Assembly (NCBI GenBank): GCA_029861845.1 | Contig: JAOTYM010000004.1 | Location: 1 to 64,000 of the forward strand | Direction: 5' to 3' | Source: Gammaproteobacteria bacterium | GTDB lineage: Bacteria > Pseudomonadota > Gammaproteobacteria > Acidiferrobacterales > SPGG2 | DNA length: 64,000 nt | Part shown: positions 39,860 through 49,950 of the stretch, piece after piece | Numbering within the stretch: the stretch's first letter is position 1 | Layout of the letters: every line of letters starts with the position of its first letter | Made by a program: the position numbers and the translations under genes | The notes under the pieces: generated by a model | Database searches by the model: none | The model's input: the letters and a program-made list of their open reading frames with translations, nothing else | Told to the model about the DNA's origin: nothing

Positions 39860-40857
39860 AGCGTTGAACAGGAGAAGCAGATGTCCGGCGCAACATAGCG
39901 TTGCAACTCCTGTTCGCAGAATGCAATCATCTCGTCTCTAATCGGCGCTTTGTAAGACACCATACCATTGCTCGGTTCGAGCGTCGTCGCGAACAACCGC
40001 TCATCGGGGTACAATCGGAGAAGGTTGCGGTGGTAGGGCGCCGGCAAACGGAAGGCGCCGAGGGTTACCGAGTGCAGGCGTTCGGCATCGAGGCGTTGGA
40101 ACAAGTCGCTGAACAACCGTCGATAGTGGGCCTGGTAGTCTTGGTGGTAGATCATAGGATCGAAACGCAGACCTAGCCGCCACCCCTGGCGTTGCAATCG
40201 AACCATGGTATCTACTCGTTTCGCCACCGGCGGCACGTTATTTTCGAGCGCGGCCGATATCTCTTGCGGGGTAAAGCTAAAGGCGACGACGCAGTTTGGT
40301 AGCGGTTCTGTTCTGAGCAGCGACCGTACCTGGGTACTCTTGGTGCGTAGTTCGAAAAACGCGTTGCGGTAGCGTGCAAAAAGCGGTAACACGTGCTCGA
40401 CAAAACCGGTGATGGGTTCTAACGCTAGACTATCGCAGTCGTAGCCAGAGAAAAACGATATAGTTTCGCCGTTAGCTTCGCTAATCTTGGATACGATTGC
40501 GGTCTCAAAGTCTTCGTAGTTGACGAAAAGCACGTAGTGTGCAGAGCGATACATGCCTTGCAGAAAGCAATAGCGGCAATCATAGATACAGTTCAGCATG
40601 TGTGAGAAGTAGTAGTTGTGATTGTCACCGATGCCGTAACCCTCGGGTGTCTTGAGGACCATGCCGTTGTGTTTTCGCGCCAGGACGAGGGCCGGACGTC
40701 GCTTTTGTAGCCTGAAATTCTGGGCCTTGGGGTTAAATACCTCGCCGTAGCGCTCGCACTGGATCTTTACGGCATCGGCAAATTTATCGCAAATTTTCCG
40801 CGTGCGTGAGTGGTCGGCGACCTCTCGTTCGATGTATATCGTACGAATCATGTGCAA
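39856..40857 (-). CDS. Spore-photoproduct-lyase-like radical SAM protein
   Basis: CIYDCRYCFLQGMYRSAHYVLFVNYEDFE (CX3CX2C); SFFSGYDCDSLALEPITGF; LRTKSTQVRSLL; C-terminal CFSCSTL. Confidence 0.88.
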   Translation of the reverse strand: MHMIRTIYIEREVADHSRTRKICDKFADAVKIQCERYGEVFNPKAQNFRLQKRRPALVLARKHNGMVLKTPEGYGIGDNHNYYFSHMLNCIYDCRYCFLQGMYRSAHYVLFVNYEDFETAIVSKISEANGETISFFSGYDCDSLALEPITGFVEHVLPLFARYRNAFFELRTKSTQVRSLLRTEPLPNCVVAFSFTPQEISAALENNVPPVAKRVDTMVRLQRQGWRLGLRFDPMIYHQDYQAHYRRLFSDLFQRLDAERLHSVTLGAFRLPAPYHRNLLRLYPDERLFATTLEPSNGMVSYKAPIRDEMIAFCEQELQRYVAPDICFSCSTL

Positions 40858-41663
40858 GAGTATTCAATGGGCAAGGCGTCGAGTTCCCGATTTAAGTGAC
40901 GCAGTGCCTTGTTGGCGCTCGGCAAGGCGGCGAGCTCATCGCTCCACACCGTTTCGGCTGAACGCGCCTGCCAGTGCAACAGCAGGCGCCTGAGCTGGTG
41001 TTGTTCCGAGACCGTAAACCGCCAGTGTTTGAGAAACCGAGCGAGCTCGCGCGGATCCGATTGAAACTCGGCCAACCGGGCGGCAAGCGCTCTGAGCGTT
41101 TGTGTTAATATGTCGATCGCATCCAGTCGTTTTTCGATCAAGGCGCGTACGTTTCTGGCATTGATATCCCCGGTGGAGCTGGCAAGGTTGTCTGAAACGA
41201 CCTTGTAACAATGTACGAGCTCGGCAGTCGTGAATCGACAGGCAGTCGCATAAAAGCCAGCTGCCTCCATGTCGTAGAGCCCGTTCTTGCGGTATTTGGT
41301 CTCGGGTTCATCGACGCTAATGAGATCATCGCTAGCACAAGGGAGTTCGAACGTTAGCGGCGGATACCAGCTGCGTCCTGTGATTTGATCGGTAATCTTA
41401 TGAACAAGCACGCCATCCCCGATCGCACGTCGGCCGTGTCCGGCGATGCCGATGTTGAGCCAAGCCCTGCAGGCACGATTCCCGGTTTGCGCATGCAGGT
41501 AACCGGTCGCCGCCGCCGCCGCGACCTTGCCCATCCCGGAGACGATCAGTGCGACGTGCTCATTTTCAAAGACAGGAAACGCGCCACCGGTGCGCCGCCG
41601 TAGACCGAAGTGGTCCATGAGCGGTTTGGCTTCGGCTTGTAGGGCGACAACGAAGTGCACCAT
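40848..41663 (-). CDS. Nucleoside phosphorylase/nucleosidase-like protein with C-terminal extension
   Basis: VVALQAEAKPLMDHFGLRR...VALIVSGMGKVAAAAATGYL...LNIGIAGHG...LYDMEAAGFYATACRF...VHCYKVVSDN. Confidence 0.8.
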   Translation of the reverse strand: MVHFVVALQAEAKPLMDHFGLRRRTGGAFPVFENEHVALIVSGMGKVAAAAATGYLHAQTGNRACRAWLNIGIAGHGRRAIGDGVLVHKITDQITGRSWYPPLTFELPCASDDLISVDEPETKYRKNGLYDMEAAGFYATACRFTTAELVHCYKVVSDNLASSTGDINARNVRALIEKRLDAIDILTQTLRALAARLAEFQSDPRELARFLKHWRFTVSEQHQLRRLLLHWQARSAETVWSDELAALPSANKALRHLNRELDALPIEYSCT

Positions 41664-41664
41664 G

Positions 41665-42525
41665 CTAAATCACTTCTACCGATGCTGCATGACAAGAATC
41701 TTCACGAACGCTTAGGTAATAACGCTGCTTCTCCTGATATTTGGTGATCTCTTCTTGTTTATCACGTTTGATCGCGCCCTGCAGATAGATGTCGATCTTC
41801 GTTATCAGCATGTTCAGTGCCGCCCGGTAATACTGAGGTGGCAGGTTCTGTTGTAAAATATTTTCAAGTGCGATGATGCGAAACCTATCCATAGCCGGGT
41901 ATCGGTGGGACAACTGATCGGCATGACCGCCGTACTTGATGATCAACGGCCGGTCGACATAAAGCACGGGAAAACGGGCACAGATACGTAGCCACAGATC
42001 ATAATCCTCGCCGGCAGGCAGATTTTCGTTGAATAATCCGACTTCGTCGAATACCGAACGGTGAATTAGGGCGGACGATGGTGAGACAACGCACAATGGT
42101 AAACAGCGTTCAAAGATAAAGCCGCCAGCCTTAGCGTGCTTCTTCATCGCGTTGACACGCTTGCCATTTCGGATCCAAATCTCATCCGTGTGGCAGATTT
42201 TGCACTGCGGGTTGGCTGCCAACATTTCCTCCTGGCTGGCCAATTTTCGTGGCAACCACTCGTCGTCAGAGTCCAGAAACGCTAGCCAATCCCCGCTGGC
42301 GGCTTCGATACCCCGGTTTCGAGCATTGGCCACGCCCCGGGTGCGTTGCCAGATACAATGAATCTGCGGAAGCCGCGCCCGCATTATTTCGGCCGTGCCG
42401 TCATCGGAACCGTCATCGACGACAATAATTTCTCGGGCAGGTTTGGCCTGTCCGAGCACCGATTGCAGTGCACGTTCTAGCAATCGGGCGCGATTGTGGG
42501 TTGGAATTATTACAGAGATATTCAT
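41665..42525 (-). CDS. Glycosyltransferase family 2
   Basis: MNISVIIPTHNRARLLERALQSVLGQAKPAREIIVVDDGSDDGTAEIM...ARNRGIEAASGDWLAFLDSDDEWLP. Confidence 0.95.
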   Translation of the reverse strand: MNISVIIPTHNRARLLERALQSVLGQAKPAREIIVVDDGSDDGTAEIMRARLPQIHCIWQRTRGVANARNRGIEAASGDWLAFLDSDDEWLPRKLASQEEMLAANPQCKICHTDEIWIRNGKRVNAMKKHAKAGGFIFERCLPLCVVSPSSALIHRSVFDEVGLFNENLPAGEDYDLWLRICARFPVLYVDRPLIIKYGGHADQLSHRYPAMDRFRIIALENILQQNLPPQYYRAALNMLITKIDIYLQGAIKRDKQEEITKYQEKQRYYLSVREDSCHAASVEVI

Positions 42526-42642
42526 CTTTGCAGAATCTCCCATTATGCCATGCACCGGCCATCAGAATAAGAAAACTTGATGAAGATAGCTAACTCAAGC
42601 TAGTCTCGTCGACAATAATTTCTTGGTCCACCACCGAGGGTC

Positions 42643-43752
42643 ATGGGCGCCGCGAGAATCCCCAGATCTGCGGCCACTCCGGCCCGACTCGCAAGAATGT
42701 CGGCCGTCAGGGGTGCCCGCATTCAGGCTCTGCAACTTGTTGACCGAACAAACAAGGCCGGTCGACTGCTTGCTGATGGAAAAGATGAAGACGCACTACA
42801 CCAGTTTCGCGTCGCACTACGTAGATTGCGCACATTTCTTCGTGGCTACGCATCCCACCTATCAGTAACGAAGAAGATACGGGGCACGCTACGGCGGTTG
42901 GCCAGACGCACCAATGCGGCGCGTGATCTCGAGGTATCGATATCGTGGCTGAAAGAGCAACGCCCAGCCCTTAAGGTCCGCGAGCGGATTGGCTTGGATT
43001 TGCTGTTGCAAGATCTGGAACGTCATCGCGACAAGGCCTATGCAAGTATCCGTGAACGCGTGTTGAAAGAATGGAGGCCCGTAGAAAGGGAACTAAAGAA
43101 GTTCCTTAGCGGTACTGTCAAAGATCAGCCGGTGATCCAAACCTTCGCACAGACAAGTGCGGAGCTCGCAAGCGAATACAGCTACGAGCTAGAGATGGGC
43201 CTCAGCCTGCTAGAGCGGCAGCAAAAGCAACGGGTGGCGCATCGAGCTCGGATCCGTGGTAAACGTCTACGCTACCTACTAGAACCGATGGGTCGTACGG
43301 TGCCAGGTGTCCAAAGTGCATTGACAGCGCTAAAGCGGCTACAGGACGACCTTGGTTTGCTTAATGACTCAGGTGTGTTACTTGAAAAGCTTTCGGAGGC
43401 GGCCGAGGCTTTTTCGGCCAAACGCGTCCAACGATTACTGGACCTGGCTACTAACGACAATCCCAACCGGGCTCGGATAAGCAGTGAGATGCATGATGAC
43501 GCGCTGCCGGGGTTGTTGGCACTAGCACGGCGTGCAAAAATTCGCAGGGAGCAGGCCTTACTTAAGGTCATGGAAAACCATGTACTGGGACGCGCTACGA
43601 TCATAGATCGCGTCCGCCAAGTGGCAACCCGGTTGGGTGACCAGACAAACCGACCGTCGAGACCACAGGCTAAGAAGATTCCGCAGCGCCAAACTCGTAG
43701 AAAGGTAACTACCAGAGCTCGCCGGTCACGCGCTGCCAGACCACGGTCTTGA
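42643..43752 (+). CDS. CHAD domain protein
   Basis: DALHQFRVALRRLRTFLRGYASHL...LARRTNAARDLEVSISWL...HRARIRGKRLRYLLEPM. Confidence 0.92.
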   Translation: MGAARIPRSAATPARLARMSAVRGARIQALQLVDRTNKAGRLLADGKDEDALHQFRVALRRLRTFLRGYASHLSVTKKIRGTLRRLARRTNAARDLEVSISWLKEQRPALKVRERIGLDLLLQDLERHRDKAYASIRERVLKEWRPVERELKKFLSGTVKDQPVIQTFAQTSAELASEYSYELEMGLSLLERQQKQRVAHRARIRGKRLRYLLEPMGRTVPGVQSALTALKRLQDDLGLLNDSGVLLEKLSEAAEAFSAKRVQRLLDLATNDNPNRARISSEMHDDALPGLLALARRAKIRREQALLKVMENHVLGRATIIDRVRQVATRLGDQTNRPSRPQAKKIPQRQTRRKVTTRARRSRAARPRS

Positions 43753-43766
43753 TAGCAGCAAGAGGA

Positions 43767-45293
43767 ATGCGAGCGAAAGCGTCCACTATCTCCCCCACGT
43801 TGGCAGAAGCCGACGATACCATCGCAGCCATAGACCTCGGTTCCAACAGCTTTCATATGAAAGTGGCACGCCTGCGCGATGGCGAGTTGAGCGTGCTCGA
43901 CCGCTTACGCGAGATGGCGCGTTTGGCGGGCGCCCTGGATGAAGACAATCGTTTGGTGCCGGCGGCGACGGCGCCTGCCTTGGCTTGTCTGAAACGTTTC
44001 GGCGAACGCGTGCGTCACATGCCAGCCGGTAATGTTCGCGTAGTCGGAACCAATACCTTGCGGTGTGCACATAACAGCGCTGAGTTCATCGCTGCGGCTG
44101 AAGTAGCCCTTGGACATCCTATCGAGGTGATATCCGGCGTAGAAGAAGCGCGCTTGGTTTATCTCGGTGTTGTTCAAAGCGTCGCCAACGATGGCCAACG
44201 CCGATTGGTCATCGACATTGGTGGTGGTAGCACCGAGTTAATTATCGGTGAGGGCCCACAACCAACCTACATGGAAAGCCTTTACATGGGTTGTGTCAAC
44301 ATGAGTGAGGCATACTTTCTTGACGGAAAAGTGTCACGCAAACGGCTTCGTCGCGCAGGTATTGCGGCACGTAGCGAGCTCGAACCCCACGAGGCTAGAT
44401 TTCGACGGTTGGGTTGGGAAGAGGCGATTGGTACATCCGGCACTATCCGGGCCGTTGAACGTGTCGTGACCGAGGCAGGCTGGAGTAACGAAGGTATCAC
44501 GCCGTCAGTGCTAAAACGTTTACTTGCCGCGTTGGTCAAGGCGGAGCATGTGGAACACCTAAGGTTGCCCGGGCTTAGTGCTGATAGGGCGCCGGTTTTT
44601 GCGGGAGGGGTAGTGGTATTGCATGCTGCGTTCGAAGCGCTTGGCATTGAACGTATGCTGCTCTCTGATGGCGCACTACGCGAAGGGCTGCTCTACGATT
44701 TGATGGGACGTATTCGCCACGAAGATGTGCGTAGCCGCACGGTGAGCGGGCTTGCCAAACGGCACGACGTAGATCTAGATCAGGCCGTGCAGGTGGAGCG
44801 AACGGCACTGCGGTTTTTCGGGCAGGTCATGGAAGATTGGTCATTAGGCGGTGATTTACCACAGCAATTGTTGCGCTGGGCCGCCCAGCTCCACGAGCTT
44901 GGGCTCGACATTGCACATAACCAGTACCATAAACACGGCGCATACATTCTAGAGAATGCAGATCTCCTCGGCTTTTCCCGACAAGAACAGCATCTGCTTG
45001 CCGTGCTCGTGCGTGCCCACCGCCGAAAATATCCCACAAGCGTGGTTCGGGCGTTGCCGGCAAATTGGTTGCCAATCATGCAGCAGTTGATTGTCCTACT
45101 ACGTTTGGCCGTCGTGTTGCACCGAAGTCGCTCGCCCGACCCATTGCCGCCGCTTACGCTAAAAGGAAAGGCACATTCCCTGGTAGTAGAGTTCCCGAAG
45201 CATTGGTTGAGAGAGCATCCGTTGACGCGAGCCGATTTACAAGAGGAAGCAGAGTTCTTAAGGGTTGCTGACATCCAACTAAAGGTACGTTAG
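43767..45293 (+). CDS. Ppx/GppA family exopolyphosphatase/pppGpp phosphohydrolase
   Basis: IAAIDLGSNSFHMKVARL, VGTNTLRCAHNSAEF, LVIDIGGGSTELIIGEG, GTSGTIRAV; ATG 43767 with GAGGAA SD. Confidence 0.94.
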   Translation: MRAKASTISPTLAEADDTIAAIDLGSNSFHMKVARLRDGELSVLDRLREMARLAGALDEDNRLVPAATAPALACLKRFGERVRHMPAGNVRVVGTNTLRCAHNSAEFIAAAEVALGHPIEVISGVEEARLVYLGVVQSVANDGQRRLVIDIGGGSTELIIGEGPQPTYMESLYMGCVNMSEAYFLDGKVSRKRLRRAGIAARSELEPHEARFRRLGWEEAIGTSGTIRAVERVVTEAGWSNEGITPSVLKRLLAALVKAEHVEHLRLPGLSADRAPVFAGGVVVLHAAFEALGIERMLLSDGALREGLLYDLMGRIRHEDVRSRTVSGLAKRHDVDLDQAVQVERTALRFFGQVMEDWSLGGDLPQQLLRWAAQLHELGLDIAHNQYHKHGAYILENADLLGFSRQEQHLLAVLVRAHRRKYPTSVVRALPANWLPIMQQLIVLLRLAVVLHRSRSPDPLPPLTLKGKAHSLVVEFPKHWLREHPLTRADLQEEAEFLRVADIQLKVR

Positions 45294-45305
45294 GCACAGG
45301 CCACA

Positions 45306-45956
45306 GTGCATACCCATCGTTGGCCCAAAACGGTTGCTGCGGCGCGATCCATCCAAGAGAGCCTTCGCCACGAAGTAATCAAGAGAGATGAATTGGCGAA
45401 ACCTCAGCGAGTAGCGGGTGTCGATGTGGGATTTGAGCAGGGTGGGACGGTAACGCGGGCTGCCGTTGCTGTTTTGGATTTCCCAGGTCTGACCCTGCGC
45501 GAACACGCCATCGTGCGTCGCAAGACACGCTTTCCTTATGTGCCAGGATATTTGTCCTTTCGGGAGGCCCCCGCTATCTTAGCGGCACTGAAAAAACTGC
45601 GCGAGAAGCCCGATTTGATCTTATGTGATGGCCAAGGGTTGGCACATCCGCGTAGTTTCGGGTTGGCATGCCATCTCGGTGTGCTGGCGGACATTCCCAG
45701 TATTGGTGTCGCCAAGTCGCGGCTCATCGGTGATCATGACCGTCTGCCCGAAAGGAAGGGCGCCTGGGCGCCACTCTTGGTTGACGGCGAACGCGTCGGT
45801 GCCGTCCTACGCACCCGTACGGGTGTGCGTCCCCTCTATATTTCCGTTGGTCACCGCATAAGTTTGAGGACGGCGATCAAGTATGTATTGTTGTGCACCA
45901 CCAAGTATCGATTGCCGGAGACGACGCGCCACGCCCATAGGCTCGCATCTGGCTAG
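45306..45956 (+). CDS. nfi: Endonuclease V (deoxyinosine 3'-endonuclease)
   Basis: [65 protein letters not shown]. Confidence 0.95.
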   Translation: MHTHRWPKTVAAARSIQESLRHEVIKRDELAKPQRVAGVDVGFEQGGTVTRAAVAVLDFPGLTLREHAIVRRKTRFPYVPGYLSFREAPAILAALKKLREKPDLILCDGQGLAHPRSFGLACHLGVLADIPSIGVAKSRLIGDHDRLPERKGAWAPLLVDGERVGAVLRTRTGVRPLYISVGHRISLRTAIKYVLLCTTKYRLPETTRHAHRLASG

Positions 45957-46477
45957 GTATCATATTGCAGTGAACATGTGGTGACTGCGTGCCAATCGGC
46001 CACCGATACGGTCAGGTGCACCAATTGCAATCGGTTTACGACGAAGTCAGGGGGTAAGCACGGCTCGATCTCGCTACGCAGTTCGTCTTTTTCTTTCCGT
46101 GGCAAGTGGCCATAGATGAGACTTAGGTGCGGTAGATAATCGGACACGAAGTCGCAGCCGAAGGTATCGGCGGCAGATTCGTGTGCCTGCGCCAGGTCTG
46201 CCGACGGCTCGAGCTTTACATAGAAACAGCGGAAATAGTACGCCTCCCTGGCAATTCCTTGTGGACGCAGTGTGAGCACACGTAGCTGCTGGGCCAAATG
46301 CTCGGTGCCCTCGGTTAGATCTTCTTCAGCCCCGGTCACCCTGCCTAGCAGCGTAACGTGCGGTGCGAACCGCGGACCTTTGTATCGGTTGCTCAGGTCG
46401 TCGATAAGACTGGCGAAACTATCAGTGCCGACCTGATCGGGCAACAGCCAGAGGGCGTAGCGTTTGAGTTCGGCCAT
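45953..46477 (-). CDS. 2H-phosphoesterase (cyclic phosphodiesterase-like) protein
   Basis: [10 protein letters not shown] (HxT) and [11 protein letters not shown] (HxS) motifs. Confidence 0.82.
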   Translation of the reverse strand: MAELKRYALWLLPDQVGTDSFASLIDDLSNRYKGPRFAPHVTLLGRVTGAEEDLTEGTEHLAQQLRVLTLRPQGIAREAYYFRCFYVKLEPSADLAQAHESAADTFGCDFVSDYLPHLSLIYGHLPRKEKDELRSEIEPCLPPDFVVNRLQLVHLTVSVADWHAVTTCSLQYDT

Positions 46478-46487
46478 AGCCGCCGCT

Positions 46488-47549
46488 TCACTGAGGCTGG
46501 GCCAGTGCCCGTACTACCGCCGTCAAACCTTGAACTACCTGTGCCAGTCGGCGGTAATCGACTTTGTCGGGCTTGTCCTCAGCCGTGTGGTAGTACGGAT
46601 AACGGTAGAGTGCGGTGTCGGTGATCATTACGGCCGGAATGCCTTCTCGCCAGAACGACCAATGATCACTCCAATCCACGCCGGGTATCCATCCGAAGGT
46701 GGCGACACGCTCCGCGGGAAGATCGCTGGCGGCGCGGAAGGCAGCGACGACCTGTCCTAACAGTGCCCGCGACCGAAGGTTGGATACGAAACCGATGAAA
46801 TTGCCGGTGTCGGGGTAAAATAGACCCAGCGGCGGCGGATAATGTTGACTATTAGGTTCATCGCGGTAGTAACCAATGGTTTCGAGACAGAGCATGGCTC
46901 GAATGATGTCACCGCGGGCGCGTGCCATCTTTACGTATTGCCGGCTACCCATGGCTTCGGTCTTGAAGAATGGTGGTTCCTCGTTGACGAATGTGACGAA
47001 GCGAATCGTACGTTGGGATTGCGCCTTGGCCAGGTAGCCGGACAGTTCCAACATAGCGGCGACTCCGCTGCCGTTGTCATTGGCGCCGGGACTGCCGAAA
47101 ACCGAATCATAGTGTGCACCGACGAGGACAATTTCAGGTGACTGGCCTTGTCGCGTGATCTCCAGATTGGCCACTTTTCTGTTTCCTGTTTCGTGTTCAT
47201 GTCGCGTAACCACATAGCCCTGATTACGCCAAATTTGTTCAATGTAATCGGCGGCCTCGGTTAGCGCCGAAAAGTGGACCAGGTTGCGCTCCCCGATCGA
47301 GTCGGCAAGCATTTCTACATGGGCACGAAGCCGCACCGCGAGACGGGCAATCCCTTCTGCTTGTGCCGCACCGCTTGGGTGGTTGATCGCCTGGGTCATT
47401 GTGACAATAATCAACGCCAATACCGCAACGGTAAGCGCCACCAGGTAGCGCGAGCCCTTTCTGGATCGCGGTTGATACTGCCTTTGTTCATGTCTCACCA
47501 GCTGAATGTTGTCGGCATTGTCTAGGTGGTGTGGGGGTCGAGAATACAT
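46488..47549 (-). CDS. M28 family metallopeptidase, membrane-anchored
   Basis: IVLVGAHYDSVFGSPGANDNGSGVAAMLELSGYL, FVTFVNEEPPFF, DWSDHWSFWREGIPAVMITDTALYRYPYYHTAEDKPDKVDY; ATG 47549 or TTG 47582. Confidence 0.92.
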   Translation of the reverse strand: MYSRPPHHLDNADNIQLVRHEQRQYQPRSRKGSRYLVALTVAVLALIIVTMTQAINHPSGAAQAEGIARLAVRLRAHVEMLADSIGERNLVHFSALTEAADYIEQIWRNQGYVVTRHEHETGNRKVANLEITRQGQSPEIVLVGAHYDSVFGSPGANDNGSGVAAMLELSGYLAKAQSQRTIRFVTFVNEEPPFFKTEAMGSRQYVKMARARGDIIRAMLCLETIGYYRDEPNSQHYPPPLGLFYPDTGNFIGFVSNLRSRALLGQVVAAFRAASDLPAERVATFGWIPGVDWSDHWSFWREGIPAVMITDTALYRYPYYHTAEDKPDKVDYRRLAQVVQGLTAVVRALAQPQ

Positions 47550-48660
47550 GTCAAACTCGTCCGAGGAAAATAGTATCGTCAATCCCGAACTGCGGGTTCG
47601 TAAGGGTCGGGGGACACTGAGCCGTCGTGACGGGCGCTATCAGGAACTACGCCGTGCGGCTATTGATGATGGTTGGGCGAGCCTCGATGAGGAACCGCCA
47701 CCGCTACGTACTACGGTAACCGAAGACACGTCTCGCACCGTAATTGCGCGTAATGAATCTCCGGATGTCCCGTTTGAGCAATCCATCAATCCCTATCGTG
47801 GCTGTGAACACGGTTGTGTGTATTGTTATGCGCGGCCCACCCATGCCTATCTCGGACTCTCGCCGGGATTAGACTTTGAAAGCCGCCTGTTTGCCAAGCC
47901 CAATGCGGCGCGGTTGCTCGAAGCGGCATTGCGTAAACCGAGCTATCACTGCAAAGTCATCGCGCTCGGGACAAATACCGACCCCTACCAACCGATCGAA
48001 CGAAAATTCAAGATAACCCGGCAGATACTCGGCGTGCTGTCAGCCAATAACCACCCCGTTACCATCGTAACGAAATCGGCCCTGGTTGAGCGCGATATAG
48101 ATATCCTTTCAGATATGGCGGTGCGGGGACTGGCTCATGTGACATTATCGTTGACGACTTTCGATAGAAAACTTTCACGTCGCATGGAACCGCGCGCGAC
48201 GGCGCCCCAACGACGGCTACAAACACTCGCCAAGTTGGCTGAAGCCGACATACCTACCGGAGTCTTAGTTGCCCCGGTAATCCCCGGTCTCAACGATGCA
48301 GAGATCGAAAAGCTCGTCACCGCATCTGCAGAGAATGGTGTGCGCACTGTGCGTTATATTATGTTGCGTCTGCCGCTCGAGATTAGCGAGTTATTCCAGG
48401 AGTGGCTCGATGCCCACTATCCCTTGAAAAAAGACCGAGTAATGGCACTTGTACGAGAAACGCGCGGTGGGCGTGACAACGATTCACGGTTTGGCAAACG
48501 CATGAGCGGGACGGGTAACTATGCGGCCATGATCGAACGGCGCTTTCGGTTAGTTTGTAAGAAACAGGGGTTGAATCGAGATACCAGGATTCTGGATACC
48601 GGTAAATTCCGGGTGCCGGCGCATCGCGGCGACCAACTTGCGCTGTTCGGCGCTCAGTAG
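47548..48660 (+). CDS. PA0069-type radical SAM protein (SPL-related)
   Basis: FEQSINPYRGCEHGCVYCYARPTHAYLGLSPGLDFESRLFAKPNA...VIALGTNTDPYQPIERKFKITRQIL. Confidence 0.92.
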   Translation: MSNSSEENSIVNPELRVRKGRGTLSRRDGRYQELRRAAIDDGWASLDEEPPPLRTTVTEDTSRTVIARNESPDVPFEQSINPYRGCEHGCVYCYARPTHAYLGLSPGLDFESRLFAKPNAARLLEAALRKPSYHCKVIALGTNTDPYQPIERKFKITRQILGVLSANNHPVTIVTKSALVERDIDILSDMAVRGLAHVTLSLTTFDRKLSRRMEPRATAPQRRLQTLAKLAEADIPTGVLVAPVIPGLNDAEIEKLVTASAENGVRTVRYIMLRLPLEISELFQEWLDAHYPLKKDRVMALVRETRGGRDNDSRFGKRMSGTGNYAAMIERRFRLVCKKQGLNRDTRILDTGKFRVPAHRGDQLALFGAQ

Positions 48661-48669
48661 AAATAACAG

Positions 48670-49950
48670 TCAGTTGCGAAGCATCAACGGCATATAGTTG
48701 TCTGGCTTGATGCCATAAGCACCTGGTTCAAGTACACGATCAATCTCGCAAGGCTGACCGTCTGCAGTCGTTTGGTGCGTGAGTTTAATCGTCTTGGGCG
48801 AGTTATACGGCGATTTGTCCGGCATCAACACCGGCGTTATATGTGGTTTCAGACGCCTAACTTGGTTTACGGTTACAACCACGCCGATGTCACCGGTGTT
48901 TAGCTCGACGATGGTACCGATGGGATAAATCCCCATGCAGCGAATGAAGTGTTCTACTAGCAGCGTTTCAAACTCACTATCGCGCCAATCGTAGATATCT
49001 TGCAATGCTGTGTGGGCCGAAATGGGCTCGCGATAGGAACTCTGGCTGATGAGCGAATCGTAGCAATCAACGATACCAATGATCTGGGCATAGGACGGAA
49101 TCTGATCTTTTCTGAGCCCACGCAAATATCCCGAGCCATTCCACCTTTCGTGATGATAGCCGGCGCCATCTATTACTGCGGCCGAAAGACCTTTCGACTC
49201 ACTGAGAATCTCGACGCCCCATCGAACGTGTCGCTGCATCACGTCATATTCTTCCGATGTCAATCGGTCTGGTTTATTCAGTATTTCAGTTGGGACTTTT
49301 GCTTTTCCTACATCATGAAGCAATGTCGCTATGCCAAGCGTTGATAGTTCTGTCGATCCCATTCCCAAGTGACGGCCGAAGGTGAGAGCGAAGATGCAGG
49401 TATGTACACTGTGGCGCACCGTCATGTCCGCAATGTTTTGCAATTGACCAAAGCACATTAGCGCATTGGGGTTGCGGATGATGCTATCAACCATGCACGA
49501 CACTACTTGTGTGACATTGGTTGTGTCTACATGTCTTGCGGACCTTGCGTCTTCCATCAGCAGCTTGGTTGCCGCCACGAGCTCATTGTAAGTGCGTGCG
49601 ACAGCACGAATTTCATCCTCCAATTCCGTAGTGTCGTGGTATCTTGGTGTTGCGTTGTGCAGACTTGGATTGAGCTTGAGAACCTCGAAGTCGAGCCCTT
49701 GTTGTTGTTCTAGATCGGCAGTCTTTGCTGGCGGCCATTTGCCGGCCGGCGGGTGTCGTGTGCTCGGATAGGGGAGGTCGTCGGGTACGTCAATGTAGAC
49801 GTACTGGCACTGACGTTTTAGTTTGTCAATTTGCGCCTTTGAATTGATATGAAGCCCGCGAAACGAAGGCAGAGAGTTGAGCTGAGGACGATCGAAACCC
49901 GAGACATACATCCCCAACTCGAGTTCCTCGACGGCTATCTTCTTCTTCAT
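48670..49950 (-). CDS. HD-GYP domain protein with N-terminal DUF3391 (putative c-di-GMP phosphodiesterase)
   Basis: KKKIAVEELELGMYVSGFDRP; LGIATLLHDVGKAKVP, HVRWGVEILSES, YHHERWNGSGYLRGLRKDQIP, GIVDCYDSL. Confidence 0.93.
   Translation of the reverse strand: MKKKIAVEELELGMYVSGFDRPQLNSLPSFRGLHINSKAQIDKLKRQCQYVYIDVPDDLPYPSTRHPPAGKWPPAKTADLEQQQGLDFEVLKLNPSLHNATPRYHDTTELEDEIRAVARTYNELVAATKLLMEDARSARHVDTTNVTQVVSCMVDSIIRNPNALMCFGQLQNIADMTVRHSVHTCIFALTFGRHLGMGSTELSTLGIATLLHDVGKAKVPTEILNKPDRLTSEEYDVMQRHVRWGVEILSESKGLSAAVIDGAGYHHERWNGSGYLRGLRKDQIPSYAQIIGIVDCYDSLISQSSYREPISAHTALQDIYDWRDSEFETLLVEHFIRCMGIYPIGTIVELNTGDIGVVVTVNQVRRLKPHITPVLMPDKSPYNSPKTIKLTHQTTADGQPCEIDRVLEPGAYGIKPDNYMPLMLRN

Noticed and set aside
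39856-41663. Hopanoid HpnG/HpnH pair
   Set aside because: Phosphorylase + radical SAM is superficially similar, but the radical SAM protein is SPL-like (CIYDCRYC, SFFSGYDCDS), and no other hpn or squalene genes are nearby.
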